Positions 1-10,054 of a stretch of DNA of 64,000 nucleotides are shown piece after piece. Each line of letters begins with the position of its first letter. Within the stretch, counting starts at the first letter, position 1. A program made the translations under genes and the position numbers. This DNA comes from Mercurialis annua. Taxonomy: Eukaryota; Streptophyta; Magnoliopsida; Malpighiales; Euphorbiaceae. Under the pieces are notes generated by a model. The model made no database searches and had not been told where the DNA came from. It worked only from the letters and a program-made list of their open reading frames with translations. The stretch lies in the NCBI RefSeq assembly GCF_937616625.2, contig NC_065573.1, positions 17,313,001 through 17,377,000 on the forward strand, in the 5' to 3' direction.

Positions 1-356
1 CCATTATTGTTGAGGTTAGAAGGAACGTGAATATCTTCTACCAATCTAATCATCTCATCATCAAAGAAAGAATCATCGTTTAGATTTGGCTCATCATTGA
101 TATATGTGGCTTCATTTGAGGACTCGCCATGTAAATACCACTGAGTATAAGTTTTAACAATTCCATACTTTAACAAGTGATACCTAACTTCATACTTCTC
201 CCTATAGTTGACATTTCTGCACTTTATACATGGACATCGAATAACTTTTTCATTAGAAGCATGATTAAATGCATAAGATAAAAAGTCATCCACTCCTCGA
301 ATATAGATTGGATCTGTACGGTTATCAATCTCCATCCAACATTTTTCTGGAGCCAT
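1..356 (-). CDS. CACTA (En/Spm) transposase N-terminus, partial at window edge
   Basis: The minus strand is open from an ATG at 356 to the left edge (118 codons), so the gene is cut by the window. The protein starts MAPEKCW and carries the transposase-associated domain found at the N-terminus of TNP2-type CACTA transposases. Visible marks are a GVDDFLSYAFNHA segment, a cysteine cluster RCPCIKCRN around residues 60-68, and HLLKYGIVKTYTQWYLHGE near residues 80-98, followed by an acidic stretch. In this family the zinc-binding domain precedes the catalytic DDE transposase region, which would lie outside the window. Position and strand agree with the CACTA terminal repeat at 1763. No stop or frameshift is seen in the visible part. 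The domain assignment rests on pattern recognition of the Cys cluster and the conserved W-HGE ending. Confidence 0.8.
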   Translation of the reverse strand, partial: MAPEKCWMEIDNRTDPIYIRGVDDFLSYAFNHASNEKVIRCPCIKCRNVNYREKYEVRYHLLKYGIVKTYTQWYLHGESSNEATYINDEPNLNDDSFFDDEMIRLVEDIHVPSNLNNN

Positions 357-1763
357 AGGCTATGTAATTAAACCCAAGTTAGAACTATTTCAAAATCACA
401 TTAATTGGCAAAATAAAAAAAATTCATACTACTAATTTTTATAAAAAAAAGGATAAAGACAATCATCATTATATACTTCTAGACATAAATTCAATATAAT
501 CACCTAACTTATTGGCTTTCCAAATCATACTTTTTAACCAACTAAAATAAATTTTTTAATTCTGCAGTAACATAAAATAGATAATGTAACTGTTTCGGTT
601 GCTGAATTGGCTTTTCAATTCTGCAGAATTGGATATTCAATTCTGCAGCAGAATTAAAAATTGGAAATCCAATTCTGCAGCAGAATTGGAAATCCAATTC
701 TGCTGCAGAATTGGATTTCTAATTCTGATGCATAATTAGAAATACAATTCAGTTGTAGAATTTTGTAGCAGATTTAAGATTCTATTTTGTTGCATTAATG
801 AAAAGTTCAGTCATATATCATAGTACTTTTTATTTATTAATCGCTTGAATTTTAAATATTGTTACGATTGATTTTTTCATGAAAGAGCAGCAGAAATAGT
901 AGAGACCCACCCACCAATAATTCTGAAACAAAAGGTAGCTATATGGATCCATTATAAAATGTCTGCGATATAAAGATTGCCCTAAAATGGACTAGCAATT
1001 AAAGATTGCTAATTGCCCCTATTCTGCTACAACAATTAAAGCTTAATCACGAATCCAATTTCAATTTACTTATTTCAAGCATGATCAATTATGATTGAAT
1101 AACTAAAAGCCAAAAGGAAAAGAAAAAAAATCAATTAAGGCAAAAGTAAACTTACAATGATGATGACCCACAATGTTCTTTTCGCAAAAAAGTGATTTCC
1201 AAATCCAATTGTGCTCTTTAAATAGAACTAATTATCCAAATCAAATGCTTAATCCAATTTTGTCTTCTACAAAAGAGCATTGAAATTGAGTTCTAAAGAG
1301 TTATAGAAGCATGTTTAATACAATTGTAAAACCAAACGTACCATGGATTTGATAAGAAAATTCTGAAAATTGGTGTTGCACAATGAGAGTTTGCCCTAGA
1401 GAATCACTTGTATAGACTAAAAAGCACGATGTTTAACTAGTTTGCACCAAACTAAAATACCGCCAATTTTTTTTCCTTTTTGCTAAAATTGCCGCTTTTT
1501 TGAGTTAATTGGATAGTTTAGCAATTTGGTCCCCTATTCTATTTAGGTTTTCATTCCATAATAAATAGTCAATTTGGTCCCCTATTCTAATTAGGTTTTA
1601 ATTTCATACTAAATAGTCAAATTGGTCCCCTATAATGTTGTAATAGAAGAATTGGGGACAATTTTTTCAGAAGTCCCCATTTTTATTGGATTCAATTTAT
1701 TGGGGACAATTAAATTATTTTGGTCCCCTAATTTTGTCCCCTTACATCCCTTTTTTTGTAGTG
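1..1763 (-). mobile_element. CACTA DNA transposon, transposase-proximal end
   Basis: The right boundary is a canonical CACTA terminal repeat read on the minus strand (CACTACAAAAAAA, 1751-1763). Just inside are subterminal repeats: three copies of a unit containing TTGGTCCCCTATTCTA (about 1530, 1570 and 1620) and two GGGGACAATT units (about 1655 and 1700). The 357-1763 interval is leader and subterminal DNA without a gene. At 600-770 it has a cluster of AATTCTGCAG/CTGCAGAATT palindromes. The element is inserted in the second open reading frame of a LINE; the LINE protein frame runs into the terminal repeat and stops. The other end lies outside the window, so the 3-bp target duplication cannot be checked. 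Confidence 0.8.
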
Positions 1764-2989
1764 ACTCTCTCTTTCTGCGAGTAAGGAGAATTAAAAAATT
1801 CTCGAATGTGAAATCTAATGTCAGCTGGCTCTGCAAATAGACTATCTTCCACTTGTATCGAAGAAATATGGTTATTCCTGTGATGCTGAGAGGCAATACT
1901 GTGAAAGAATTTAGTATTCCAATCACCCGACAAGTTCCAATTCAAGCGAGATTTTTGAATCCATAATGATTCAACTCTCTTTTCCGACACCCACAGCTCA
2001 TTCTTGAGAATTGCTAAATCACTTTCCTCCTCTACAGAAAGTTGCCTATAATCAGCAGCCACCTCTTTAGCAAGAATAGCACAATTTAGGTCCTTAATCT
2101 TCTTATTCTGATCAACAAAGATATTAGCATTCCAATTTTTAATTCGCGTTCTAAGCTCCCTTAATCTTTGAGTAAGATTATTGGACGAAGAACAGACTGA
2201 ATTCCAAGACTCTTTAACAAAATTATCAAAGTCATCATGCTCCCACCATGCATCCACAGACCGAAAAGGCTTTGGTCCCCAATCAAATTTGTTAGCGGAG
2301 CGGAAACAAATTGGAACATGATCAGATTTTCCTCTAGGCATAGCAGTAAGAGAGAGATTCAGCCAATATAAACCCACTGCCGCAGAGACCAAACATCTAT
2401 CTATCCTGGATCTCGAATATGAGTTATGCCAAGTAAATCGCCTACCCTGCAGCGGAACATCAACTAATTCAGTTGAATTGATAAACTCATTGAAAGCAAT
2501 CATTGAAAGGGAGAAGCCAGCGCAGTTCAGCCTCTCATCCGGATGCCGAACTTCATTAAAATCCCCACTTATCAAAACAATTCCAGGAAACTCCAACAAC
2601 GACTGAATTTCCTGCCAAAAAAGAACTCTCTCTGAAGCAACATTGCTAGCATATAAAAGAACATGACGATATGAATTATTCCCATAAACAAAATCCATCG
2701 AAATCCATCTAGCACCTTTAGTAATTGAAACAGAACTTAATAAATTCGAATTCCAAATTAAAAGAAGACCCCCTGAAGCACCATTAGAAGCAACCCAGTC
2801 ATAGCTAAAATCAAGATTTGGCCAAAGTTTTCTAACTAGAAAAGCATCCACATTTTCCCTTTTCGATTCAACTAAACCAATAAAAAGTAAGTTATTAACA
2901 GAAACCATAGAACGAATAAATTTATGTTTACCACAACTCAACAAACCTCCTCTACAATTCCAAGAAATAAAAATTATAGGATCAGACAT
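1764..2989 (-). pseudogene. LINE ORF2, endonuclease part, cut by CACTA insertion
   Basis: This is the first part of a plant L1-type ORF2. The AP-endonuclease-like domain is recognisable by WNCRGG near the N-terminus, GLVESK (catalytic Glu motif), LISGDFNEV (about residue 140), RFTWHN and RIDRCLVS, and the C-terminal SDHVPI. A Trp/Lys-rich linker (SEKRVESLWIQKSRLNW, then GDWNTKFFHS) normally precedes the reverse transcriptase. The frame is interrupted at 1763 by the CACTA terminal repeat before any RT motif, so the RT half must lie beyond the CACTA element to the left. In life the endonuclease nicks target DNA for target-primed reverse transcription. The start ATG at 2989 follows the end of ORF1 by about 35 bases. 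Confidence 0.85.
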
Positions 2990-3022
2990 AAAAAATAAAG
3001 AAACCCAAACTAAAGAAAAAAC

Positions 3023-4840
3023 TTATCTCTGCTGAACATCCACTCCCGCAGCTAAGTTCAATGCAAGCTGTTTCACCGTATCTGTTTCATTATCTTTGTC
3101 AAAAAGACTAAGCTCCAACCCCACCTTCCATGATTCAACTGCCTCATTAGGTGGTTCTTGGGTTACATTAATCAAATTTTCTATCACAATTCTGTTCATG
3201 TTCATAATGCCCGTGTCAGATAATTCTCTTTCAGTTTCCATAAGACTCGACGAGCAAGATTGCATCGAACCTGTAATTCCCAGCTTTTTCTGCGGCCTTA
3301 AAGATGACGTCTCCCTTAAAGTGACAGATGCAGGTGCCAACGCAGTACTAGCAACCTCAGTTCTAACAAGTATCTCCTCTCCTGCAAATCGTAGTTTATC
3401 AAAATCAAAGACTGAAGGCGGTGACTCCTCATTATGAATTAAGATACGTTCCTGCTCATGCATGGACTCGTTGGTCATTTGAACAAAACCACTGTTGCTG
3501 CAAACAGGCACTGCTTCCACGGTACTTGGGAGTCCAGAATTTTTGCTCGTAACTTCTTTGCTTGCACTATTATTTGTTTCTGGAACAAATTCTGAGAACA
3601 ACCCAATTGAAGTTGAAGGACGCCTACTTCTTTCCTCTTTACTGACACTGTTGTTTGTTTCACATTCTGAAAAATAATCATCACTCGCAGCCCTTTCATC
3701 AAAGACAACAGGCCTGTCTGTCTCTACTACAAAAACTGAATGTTTCTCTCCTCTGAACTGAACTTCCAAGGAATGATTAATAAATCGACACGTACTCTAT
3801 ATAAGAATCATACCCGAATCAAAACGATCCTTAAGATGCACAAGAGGATGCACTTTAATCGTTTCTCCAATCTCGTTTCCTATCATCATAAAAATCTCAG
3901 GGGACCATAGCGTCAATGGCAAACCAGAAATAGATACCCAAACTAAACGACAGAAAGACTGTTTAAATTCCCTCGCCCGTGTAAAGGTTTGAAAAAACTC
4001 AAGCAAAGTAGGTGATTGAACTGACATGAAATAATCTGCTTCCTCAATAGAGTAAAAAGTGAGCAAAATAAGATTACCTCCCATAAGTGAAATTTTGCTG
4101 AATTCAATATTCTTTTTTGTTAAAAATAATCTCGCTTTCAGGATCGATTGAATATCGTTAACTCTAACAACAACGGAACGTTCAATCCAATCATCATTAC
4201 TTTTCAAAGCAATAGAATCCTCTATAGACAATCTAATAGCAGAATTCTGAATTGGGGTATCCAGACCTGCTGCTGCATCCATCATTAAATTCGTTCTCAA
4301 AGAACCCTCCGCTGTCATTACACCATCTGCAACTACCTGAACATATGATCTATTATCCCTTATGGACGGGATCATGACCGTCTTCAATGTCTGCTGCACA
4401 GCCTTTACAGGCTGTTGAACCATACTGGTCTTCCTTATAGGTTGAGAATTAACCTTAGAGGGAAACCTAGAGATATACGCCCTCAGCTTAAACTTTCCAA
4501 TATCAATCATGTTCAATTGAGACAAAATCCAAGTGGAATCCTTATTCATTCTAGGTCGCAGAAAGCCAAAACAGCAGTTCCTCTTCGTTAGCTTTGTTGC
4601 CAAAGAAACGTTACCCATGACACCATAACGGGCAAAAACCTTCTCCAAATCATGATATCGCCATGTTCTTGGATAGTTCTCAAAATAGATTACCAGCTGC
4701 TGATTACTCAGCGGTAGTCATTGGTTGTTTGCGGGGTGTTGTTCCTGATTATTTGCATGGGGAAGGCCAGGGAATTCATGGGTGTGAAAGCTAGGGTTAG
4801 GGCTTACCTGAGGTTTAGGGAGAGGAAGGCGTAGAGCCAT
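3023..4840 (-). pseudogene. LINE ORF1 (RRM plus DUF4283-like domain) with two in-frame stops
   Basis: One minus-strand frame runs from an ATG at 4840 to 3023, broken by TGA at 4720-4718 (codon 41) and TAG at 3799-3797. After a Pro/Asn-rich start comes an RNA-recognition-like fold (YFENYP, then KVFARYG, then CFGFLRP). A DUF4283-like region follows (WIERSVVVRV, LFLTKKNIEF, ISGLPLTLWSPEIF), then a low-complexity acidic/Ser-rich tail. In plant LINEs this protein binds element RNA and is the nucleocapsid-like partner of ORF2. The frame is otherwise continuous, so two nonsense substitutions are the simplest explanation. A minority of plant LINEs carry an RRM here instead of a C-terminal zinc knuckle. 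The ATG at 4840 was chosen because upstream sequence becomes AT-rich and non-coding. Confidence 0.7.
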
Positions 4841-4982
4841 CGCGTTTTTAATATTCTAATTCATGCAAATTACTCTTCATTTATGTAATGCTATAATATA
4901 AGTGTGAGATTTAGTGCTATTATGTGCAGCTAGTTTGCTATTAATTCATGTACTGAAAACCAGAGGGAAACTGAAAAAAAAA

Positions 4983-5105
4983 ATGACAAGAAAGTGTCGG
5001 ATTTGGTGGCCAGAGAGTGAGCCATCTTCTTCAAGTCATTTATTGTTTGATTGGTTCATTTCTTCCGATGCGGCTTCGCTATCCAGCTGCCAATCTTGCC
5101 TCCAG
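4983..5105 (+). pseudogene. GPI1: GPI1 exon 1
   Basis: The exon starts MTRKCRIWWPE at 4983 and contains HLLFDWFISSDAASL, matching the conserved N-terminus. It ends at CAG/GTATTAG (donor at 5106). The coding end after SL is shorter than in the family, suggesting an internal deletion. The next exon joins in phase 0. A Helitron 3' end begins 34 bases into the intron. Confidence 0.7.
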
Positions 5106-5138
5106 GTATTAGAAAAACCCCGTTGATTCTTTTATTCA

Positions 5139-6619
5139 CTAGTCGTATCCCGCGCAAATGCGCGAGATCAATATGGTAATATTTTTTTAATATTTTTTAT
5201 AATATTTTTTATAATATTTTTCATACTAGATTTATTTCATTTAAAAATATTATGTTAGACAATGGTCAAATGTTTAAATTATAAAAAATATTAACTATTT
5301 TATCACAACTTTTAAATTGATTAAATTTCATTTCTTTTTACAATTTTCTAAAAAATAAATCAACTTTTGCAATGCAATATCAATATTTGTCACCATTCAT
5401 AGAAATATGATGAATTTTTTTTTTTAACTTAAATTGTACCAAAATAAAAATATAATTTTTGAATCCAAAGCCACGAATTTTTTTTAACTTGTGGTAAATT
5501 TCAAATGAATTATATATAAGTTTATTTTTTTCAATACTCTTCATCCATATCTTTTTTAAAATCTACCCGCAAAAATATATTTTATGAATAGAAAGGAATT
5601 GCCTATTTATTTCAAAACATTTATATTGATATATATATAATAAAAAGGTGAAATAAAAACTGAGTAAAAATAATTAAATAGAACGATAAGATTTTATATA
5701 TATATTGAAACATTTATAAAATTTAAAAATTATAATTTATTTTAATTTGGTCAATTAATTGAAAAACTATCAAATTTTCAAATAACTGTCGACGTACTAT
5801 TTCTAAAATTGATACATGGTATCCTAATTTGGAACTTTAAAAAAAAATACACATTCAATTGTCATATAGGCACAATCAAATCAATTTTGAAAACTTAGAT
5901 GTATTTTTAATAAATCTATCAAAAATTGTGACATATTTACAATATTTGAAAGATTTAGACAATTTTTGAAATAGCAAAACATTTTTTTTGACGCAATCAA
6001 ACCTTTAATAAATAGTAACTCAAATATGCAGATAATATTTAGGATTAAATGCAAATTCATACACCAACTTTGACCTAATTTGCAATTACAAAATAAACTT
6101 TTAAACTTGGCAATGTCGGTAACCAACTTTCATTTCTTGGCAAATTGGTATAAACGAAAAAAAATTAAAGGTAAAAGTTTTTTTAAGTAATTAAGCCTTT
6201 AAATCACTGTTTGTTGAACATTTATACTAATCCACATATGCAAATTTTTAGCTAGTATGTCAGCATTAGAAATTTGACGTCTTTTTAGCGTTATGGGGGG
6301 CTTAGAGTTAGATACTGGCAATCGAGAATACCAATGCAATAGGCTTTGTTTTAAATTCCTCTAAACTTAGTTTAAATCAAGTTTCTACTGATATATAATT
6401 AAGTGTAAACTTAGTTTAAATTGAATTTTAACTGTTCGAGAAATGTTACTTAGAAAAAGGAGGGTGCAAACAAATGATAAGAGTTGATGACGTCTTTATT
6501 CCAATTCTGATCTATTGGTAGATCTTTTGTTGTGTGTTTATTGGAATTTTAACTGTCTGTTTGAAGAGACATTGATTTGATGAATATATCTTACAGATTT
6601 TGATTATTACTTTGAACAG
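5139..6619 (-). mobile_element. Helitron 3' terminus in GPI1 intron 1
   Basis: Read on the minus strand, a GC-rich hairpin (arms at 5149-5155 and 5160-5166, loop ATTT) is followed a few bases later by ACGACTAG, with host T next. This is the hairpin plus CTRR ending typical of plant Helitrons; the last element base is 5139. The element therefore extends to the right into the AT-rich interval up to about 6600, which has no gene. I could not place the 5' TC end, so the right coordinate is only the limit set by the next exon. No Rep/helicase coding is visible, so it would be non-autonomous. A strand of the interval at 6030-6310 resembles a separate short repeat of unknown class. Confidence 0.6.
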
Positions 6620-6880
6620 GAGATCCTATCCGATACAAATAGGAAGATGCCCGTGTTTCTACAGAATAAATCAGTTTTTGCTTTGCTAGGTCAGGGTATA
6701 GTATCGAAAAAATGTTAAAGGTTAGGATGGAAGAAGATAACTGGAGAAGCATTAATGGCATTACTTCAGCAACAAATGGACAAAGATATAATCAGACAAA
6801 ATTATGGAGGAAGTAGTTGTGGGTGCCATCAACTTGATGGATTACAGGGAAAAATTGGAAAGCTTATGCTGAATATTTTA
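6620..6880 (+). pseudogene. GPI1: GPI1 exon 2 region, frameshifted
   Basis: The acceptor TTGAACAG precedes 6620. The first frame reads EILSDTNRKMPVFLQNKSVF and then meets a stop at about 6716-6718. Further GPI1-like pieces lie in other frames (SINGITSATNGQRYNQ about 6752-6800; CGCHQLDGL about 6820-6845), so the exon has several indels and appears shortened. The right boundary is approximate. Confidence 0.55.
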
Positions 6881-6908
6881 AGCTATTTTCTTTTAATTTC
6901 ATTTATAG

Positions 6909-9635
6909 GATACTGTAATTGTGGCAATCAACTGTGCGGCTACTGCTGCTAAGATAGTTGTTGACAAAAACATGGACTCTAAGAGATCATTTGCTTGTTT
7001 TTCAGTCATCTATTCATATGTAACTTGCTTCATGCAAGTTTTCATGACCTTTCTTGAGGTTTTTCAGGTGTTCTACCTTTATGTGTGTAATACCCCAAAA
7101 TTTTTAATTATCTAATTGGACCACGTGTCCAGTTTGGACTCGCCAGAGTGGCGTTATCGGAAAGTTTTCCGATAAAATTAAGATAAATAAGTTTTAGTAG
7201 GTCGGTTTTGTAAAAGATTAGTGCGGAAAATTTAATATTATATTTCAATTCAAAAGTTAGAATTGGAATTAAAAGGAAAAAAATGTCAAGAAAGGTACAA
7301 AATAAGGTACAGGGACCAAAGTGGTAATTTAGCCACTTGGTGTTGAAAATGGAAATTTTAGGTTTTGACGGGAAAATATTGATATCGAGCTTTGTATTAT
7401 TTATCGGATATAAATAATACGTAAAGGTAATAATTTAAGAAGTTATTGATTTAGTTATGGATTAAATTGAATAAAAGAAAAGTTCAAAAGATAAATAATA
7501 ATAAACAAAAAGAACAAGGATCAAAATGGCACTTTAGCCAAGAAATATAAAGAAAGAAAATATGAATTAGAGAGGCAGAGAGAGTTCGAGAGAAATGGAG
7601 AGAAATCGATCGATATCGTCGTTTCGCCGCCGTTTCGCCGTTCGACGTCCGATTCGAGCGATTTTTACGGCGATCTCTTGGGAATTGAAGGCTCTATCCT
7701 CTTCGGGCATCAAAACGAGGTAAGAGGTTGATATATGGTGCGAAAACAGTAGGTTTTGGGGCTGTTTTTGTAAGATTAGATATTAAGTTTGAATTTAACG
7801 TTTTTGAAGTTATTATAGCGTTTTAATGAAAACCGGGATGCGGGTTTTGTATAGTTGAATGTATAGCATGTTGGGATGATTAAAAAGCCTCGGAAAACAA
7901 CTTTCCGGGGGCTGTCACGAGTGTGCGTTCGCACACATTGAGTGTGCGTTCGCACACTCCCTGAGTTTTAGAGTGTGCGTTCACACACTCATTGTGTGCG
8001 TTCGCACACTACCCAAAACGTGGCAGATTCAAAATCCCAACGGTCAGTTTATAGATTTGCCTCTTAGGAACGCCTCTGTCAAATTTCATCTCGATCCAAC
8101 GGTTCAATTAGGAGAGATCGTCTTTTTACTAAACAGTGTCAGTGTGCAGGCAGCACCTGCGCATTGTCCTGAAAACTCCTTGAAACTTCATCGAAATGAA
8201 ACTAAACCCTAAAACTTAAAAGTATTATACGTATAGGAATACGAGATTAACGTCTAATCATTAAACATAAATTATTTATCAGACGTGTCAGCGAGCAGAG
8301 AGGTCAGTAGACGTGGGACAGCGAGGGCATATCATTTCGTCGACCACATTATTGATTGGATTGCGGTCACTGTGAGTTGTATTTTACTTTCGTGTATTAT
8401 ATATTAAAGTTATTTTATATAGATATATATACTGTTTACACGCATCGCATTATATATAATTGATTGAAATGTTATATGCTTTATTAATTTCTATATACGA
8501 GAACTAGTATGCAATCCAAAGAAACTAGCTACCTATTGGGTGTCAATAGGCTGTGTGATCACCAGTATTGAGTCAGTCTAGTGTGTTTGCATTTGAGAAG
8601 TGATTGGATATGTATGATTCGATATGAATTCGATACGAGAGTGAACTCGGCTACGGTGTAGTCTGGAAGTTCCCGTATCTAGTGGGTTGGGCCCACCAGT
8701 GAGTTGGACTCACAACTTGAAATGTACGATTGGGTTGAATGATACATGATTATTCGAGAGATGTGTCGCATGCTAGGATATTAGTTTCGTATGGATCGAA
8801 TACATGTTTATATGTTTTATTGTTTTCTTGAAATGCGATGCTATGTTTTTATATTAATACCATTAGTAAATGTCAACTCACTCAGTATTTTTCCAAATAC
8901 TGACCCCTCACCTTTGATGTCTTTTAGGTACTTAGTATGTGAACCTAGCTAGAGGCCAATTTTGAAGTCCAGAAGTCAATTGTATATGTTTAGTATCTGA
9001 CTTCTGTGAATGCTGCAGTAGTGGTCCCGTGTTGACAGAGTCGTAGCCTAGACAGTAGTACATTTTGAGTCTACATATTACGTGCGGTCTTGTTTATATT
9101 TTTATAGGCTACGTGTATTATATGTGGTTCACGGCCCCAGATGCCGGTGACATGTTCTGAGACACTAACTGATGTATATAGTACCGCGAGGCCAGTTCGT
9201 ACGGGTTACGGTAACGAGAGTCCGCGAGGTTAACAAAACAGTTAGTGTAAATGTTTATATATATGTGTTATATATATATATATATATATATTTGTTGCTT
9301 CCGTTATTTAATGTATTTATTATTATTTACAAAAAATCAATAGCGAAATGAGGCTTGCTACGGGTTCCAGAGCTACCACTCCCGTTCCCTAGCGCCGGTT
9401 GCGGCTCAATATTTTGGGTCGTGACAATGTGGCATTTATTTGCCATTTCTGCTGCATCAGTGTCCACTATTTTCTATGTCACTCTCCAGTTAATCTACAA
9501 CATTTCACTAATGGGCTTGAAATTAGAGATATTTAAAATGTTGGCAAAGATATTCTGTGCTACATGTACAAATATCCAGATCCGCTGTTGTCAGATCTCA
9601 AATTGGCCTGTTTTTCTTCAAGACAATGGACTTAG
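6909..9635 (+). pseudogene. GPI1: GPI1 exon 3, split by a solo LTR
   Basis: The exon opens after TTTATAG at 6908 with DTVIVAINCAATAAK and SFACFSVIY. It is interrupted after 7085 by the 2341-bp LTR and resumes at 9432 with HLFAISAASVSTIFYVTLQ, ending at CTTAG/GTGATT (9635). The reading frame before the LTR (through YLYV) and the frame after it (MWHLFAIS) do not match even when the LTR is removed, so there is also a small indel or a lost short intron near 7038-7085. Both parts are membrane-protein sequence of the GPI1 core. Confidence 0.8.
7086..9426 (+). mobile_element. Solo LTR of a chromovirus-like Ty3/gypsy element
   Basis: The 2341-bp sequence starts TGTAATACCCC and ends GGTCGTGACA, flanked by a perfect 5-bp duplication ATGTG (7081-7085 and 9427-9431). 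No internal retrotransposon sequence is present, so it is a solo LTR left by recombination between two LTRs. It has a TATA-like AATATAAAG near 7546 and a candidate leader intron (donor GAG/GTAAGAGG at 7720, acceptor TTTTAG at 8927). Inside this lies a cluster of GTGTGCGTTCGCACAC-type palindromes (7919-8012), and hairpins occur at 8532-8550 and 8883-8902. The LTRs at 42898 and 59902 are relatives. It is inserted in an exon of GPI1. Confidence 0.93.
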
Positions 9636-10054
9636 GTGATTGGAATGCGGTTTTTATTCATATGTTAAGTGTCAAATGCATTTTAATTTGGAGTACATTT
9701 TGTTGGAATTGATTAATTGTAATTGGTTGTGTAATTGACTTTTTTCTTCTTCAAATTGTTACCCTGGGAATTTGATAAAACTTTTGATTAGTGATAATGC
9801 AAGTTCATTTTTTTTGAGTGTTGTATACCCTTAAAGTCAAATTGTGAACTTAAACCTATATTTTTCCACTCATTACCAATCCATCTTCTTTTCGACTTCA
9901 TAAGAAGGTGCATAAAATATTACTGTAGTCATGGTATTATCATTTTTTTTGCCATCTGATTATATCCTTAATATATGCTCAAATTCTGCTCTCTTTATTT
10001 GTTCTAAGAGTGTTCTAAATATTCTTCTTTGTCTTAATGTTTTCTTAATTTCAG

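Noticed and set aside
3096..3437. Plus-strand frame of 113 codons
   Set aside because: Antisense shadow of LINE ORF1.
6755..7115. Two small separate genes suggested by open frames
   Set aside because: They are parts of GPI1 exons 2 and 3 read with frame changes, the second running into the solo LTR.
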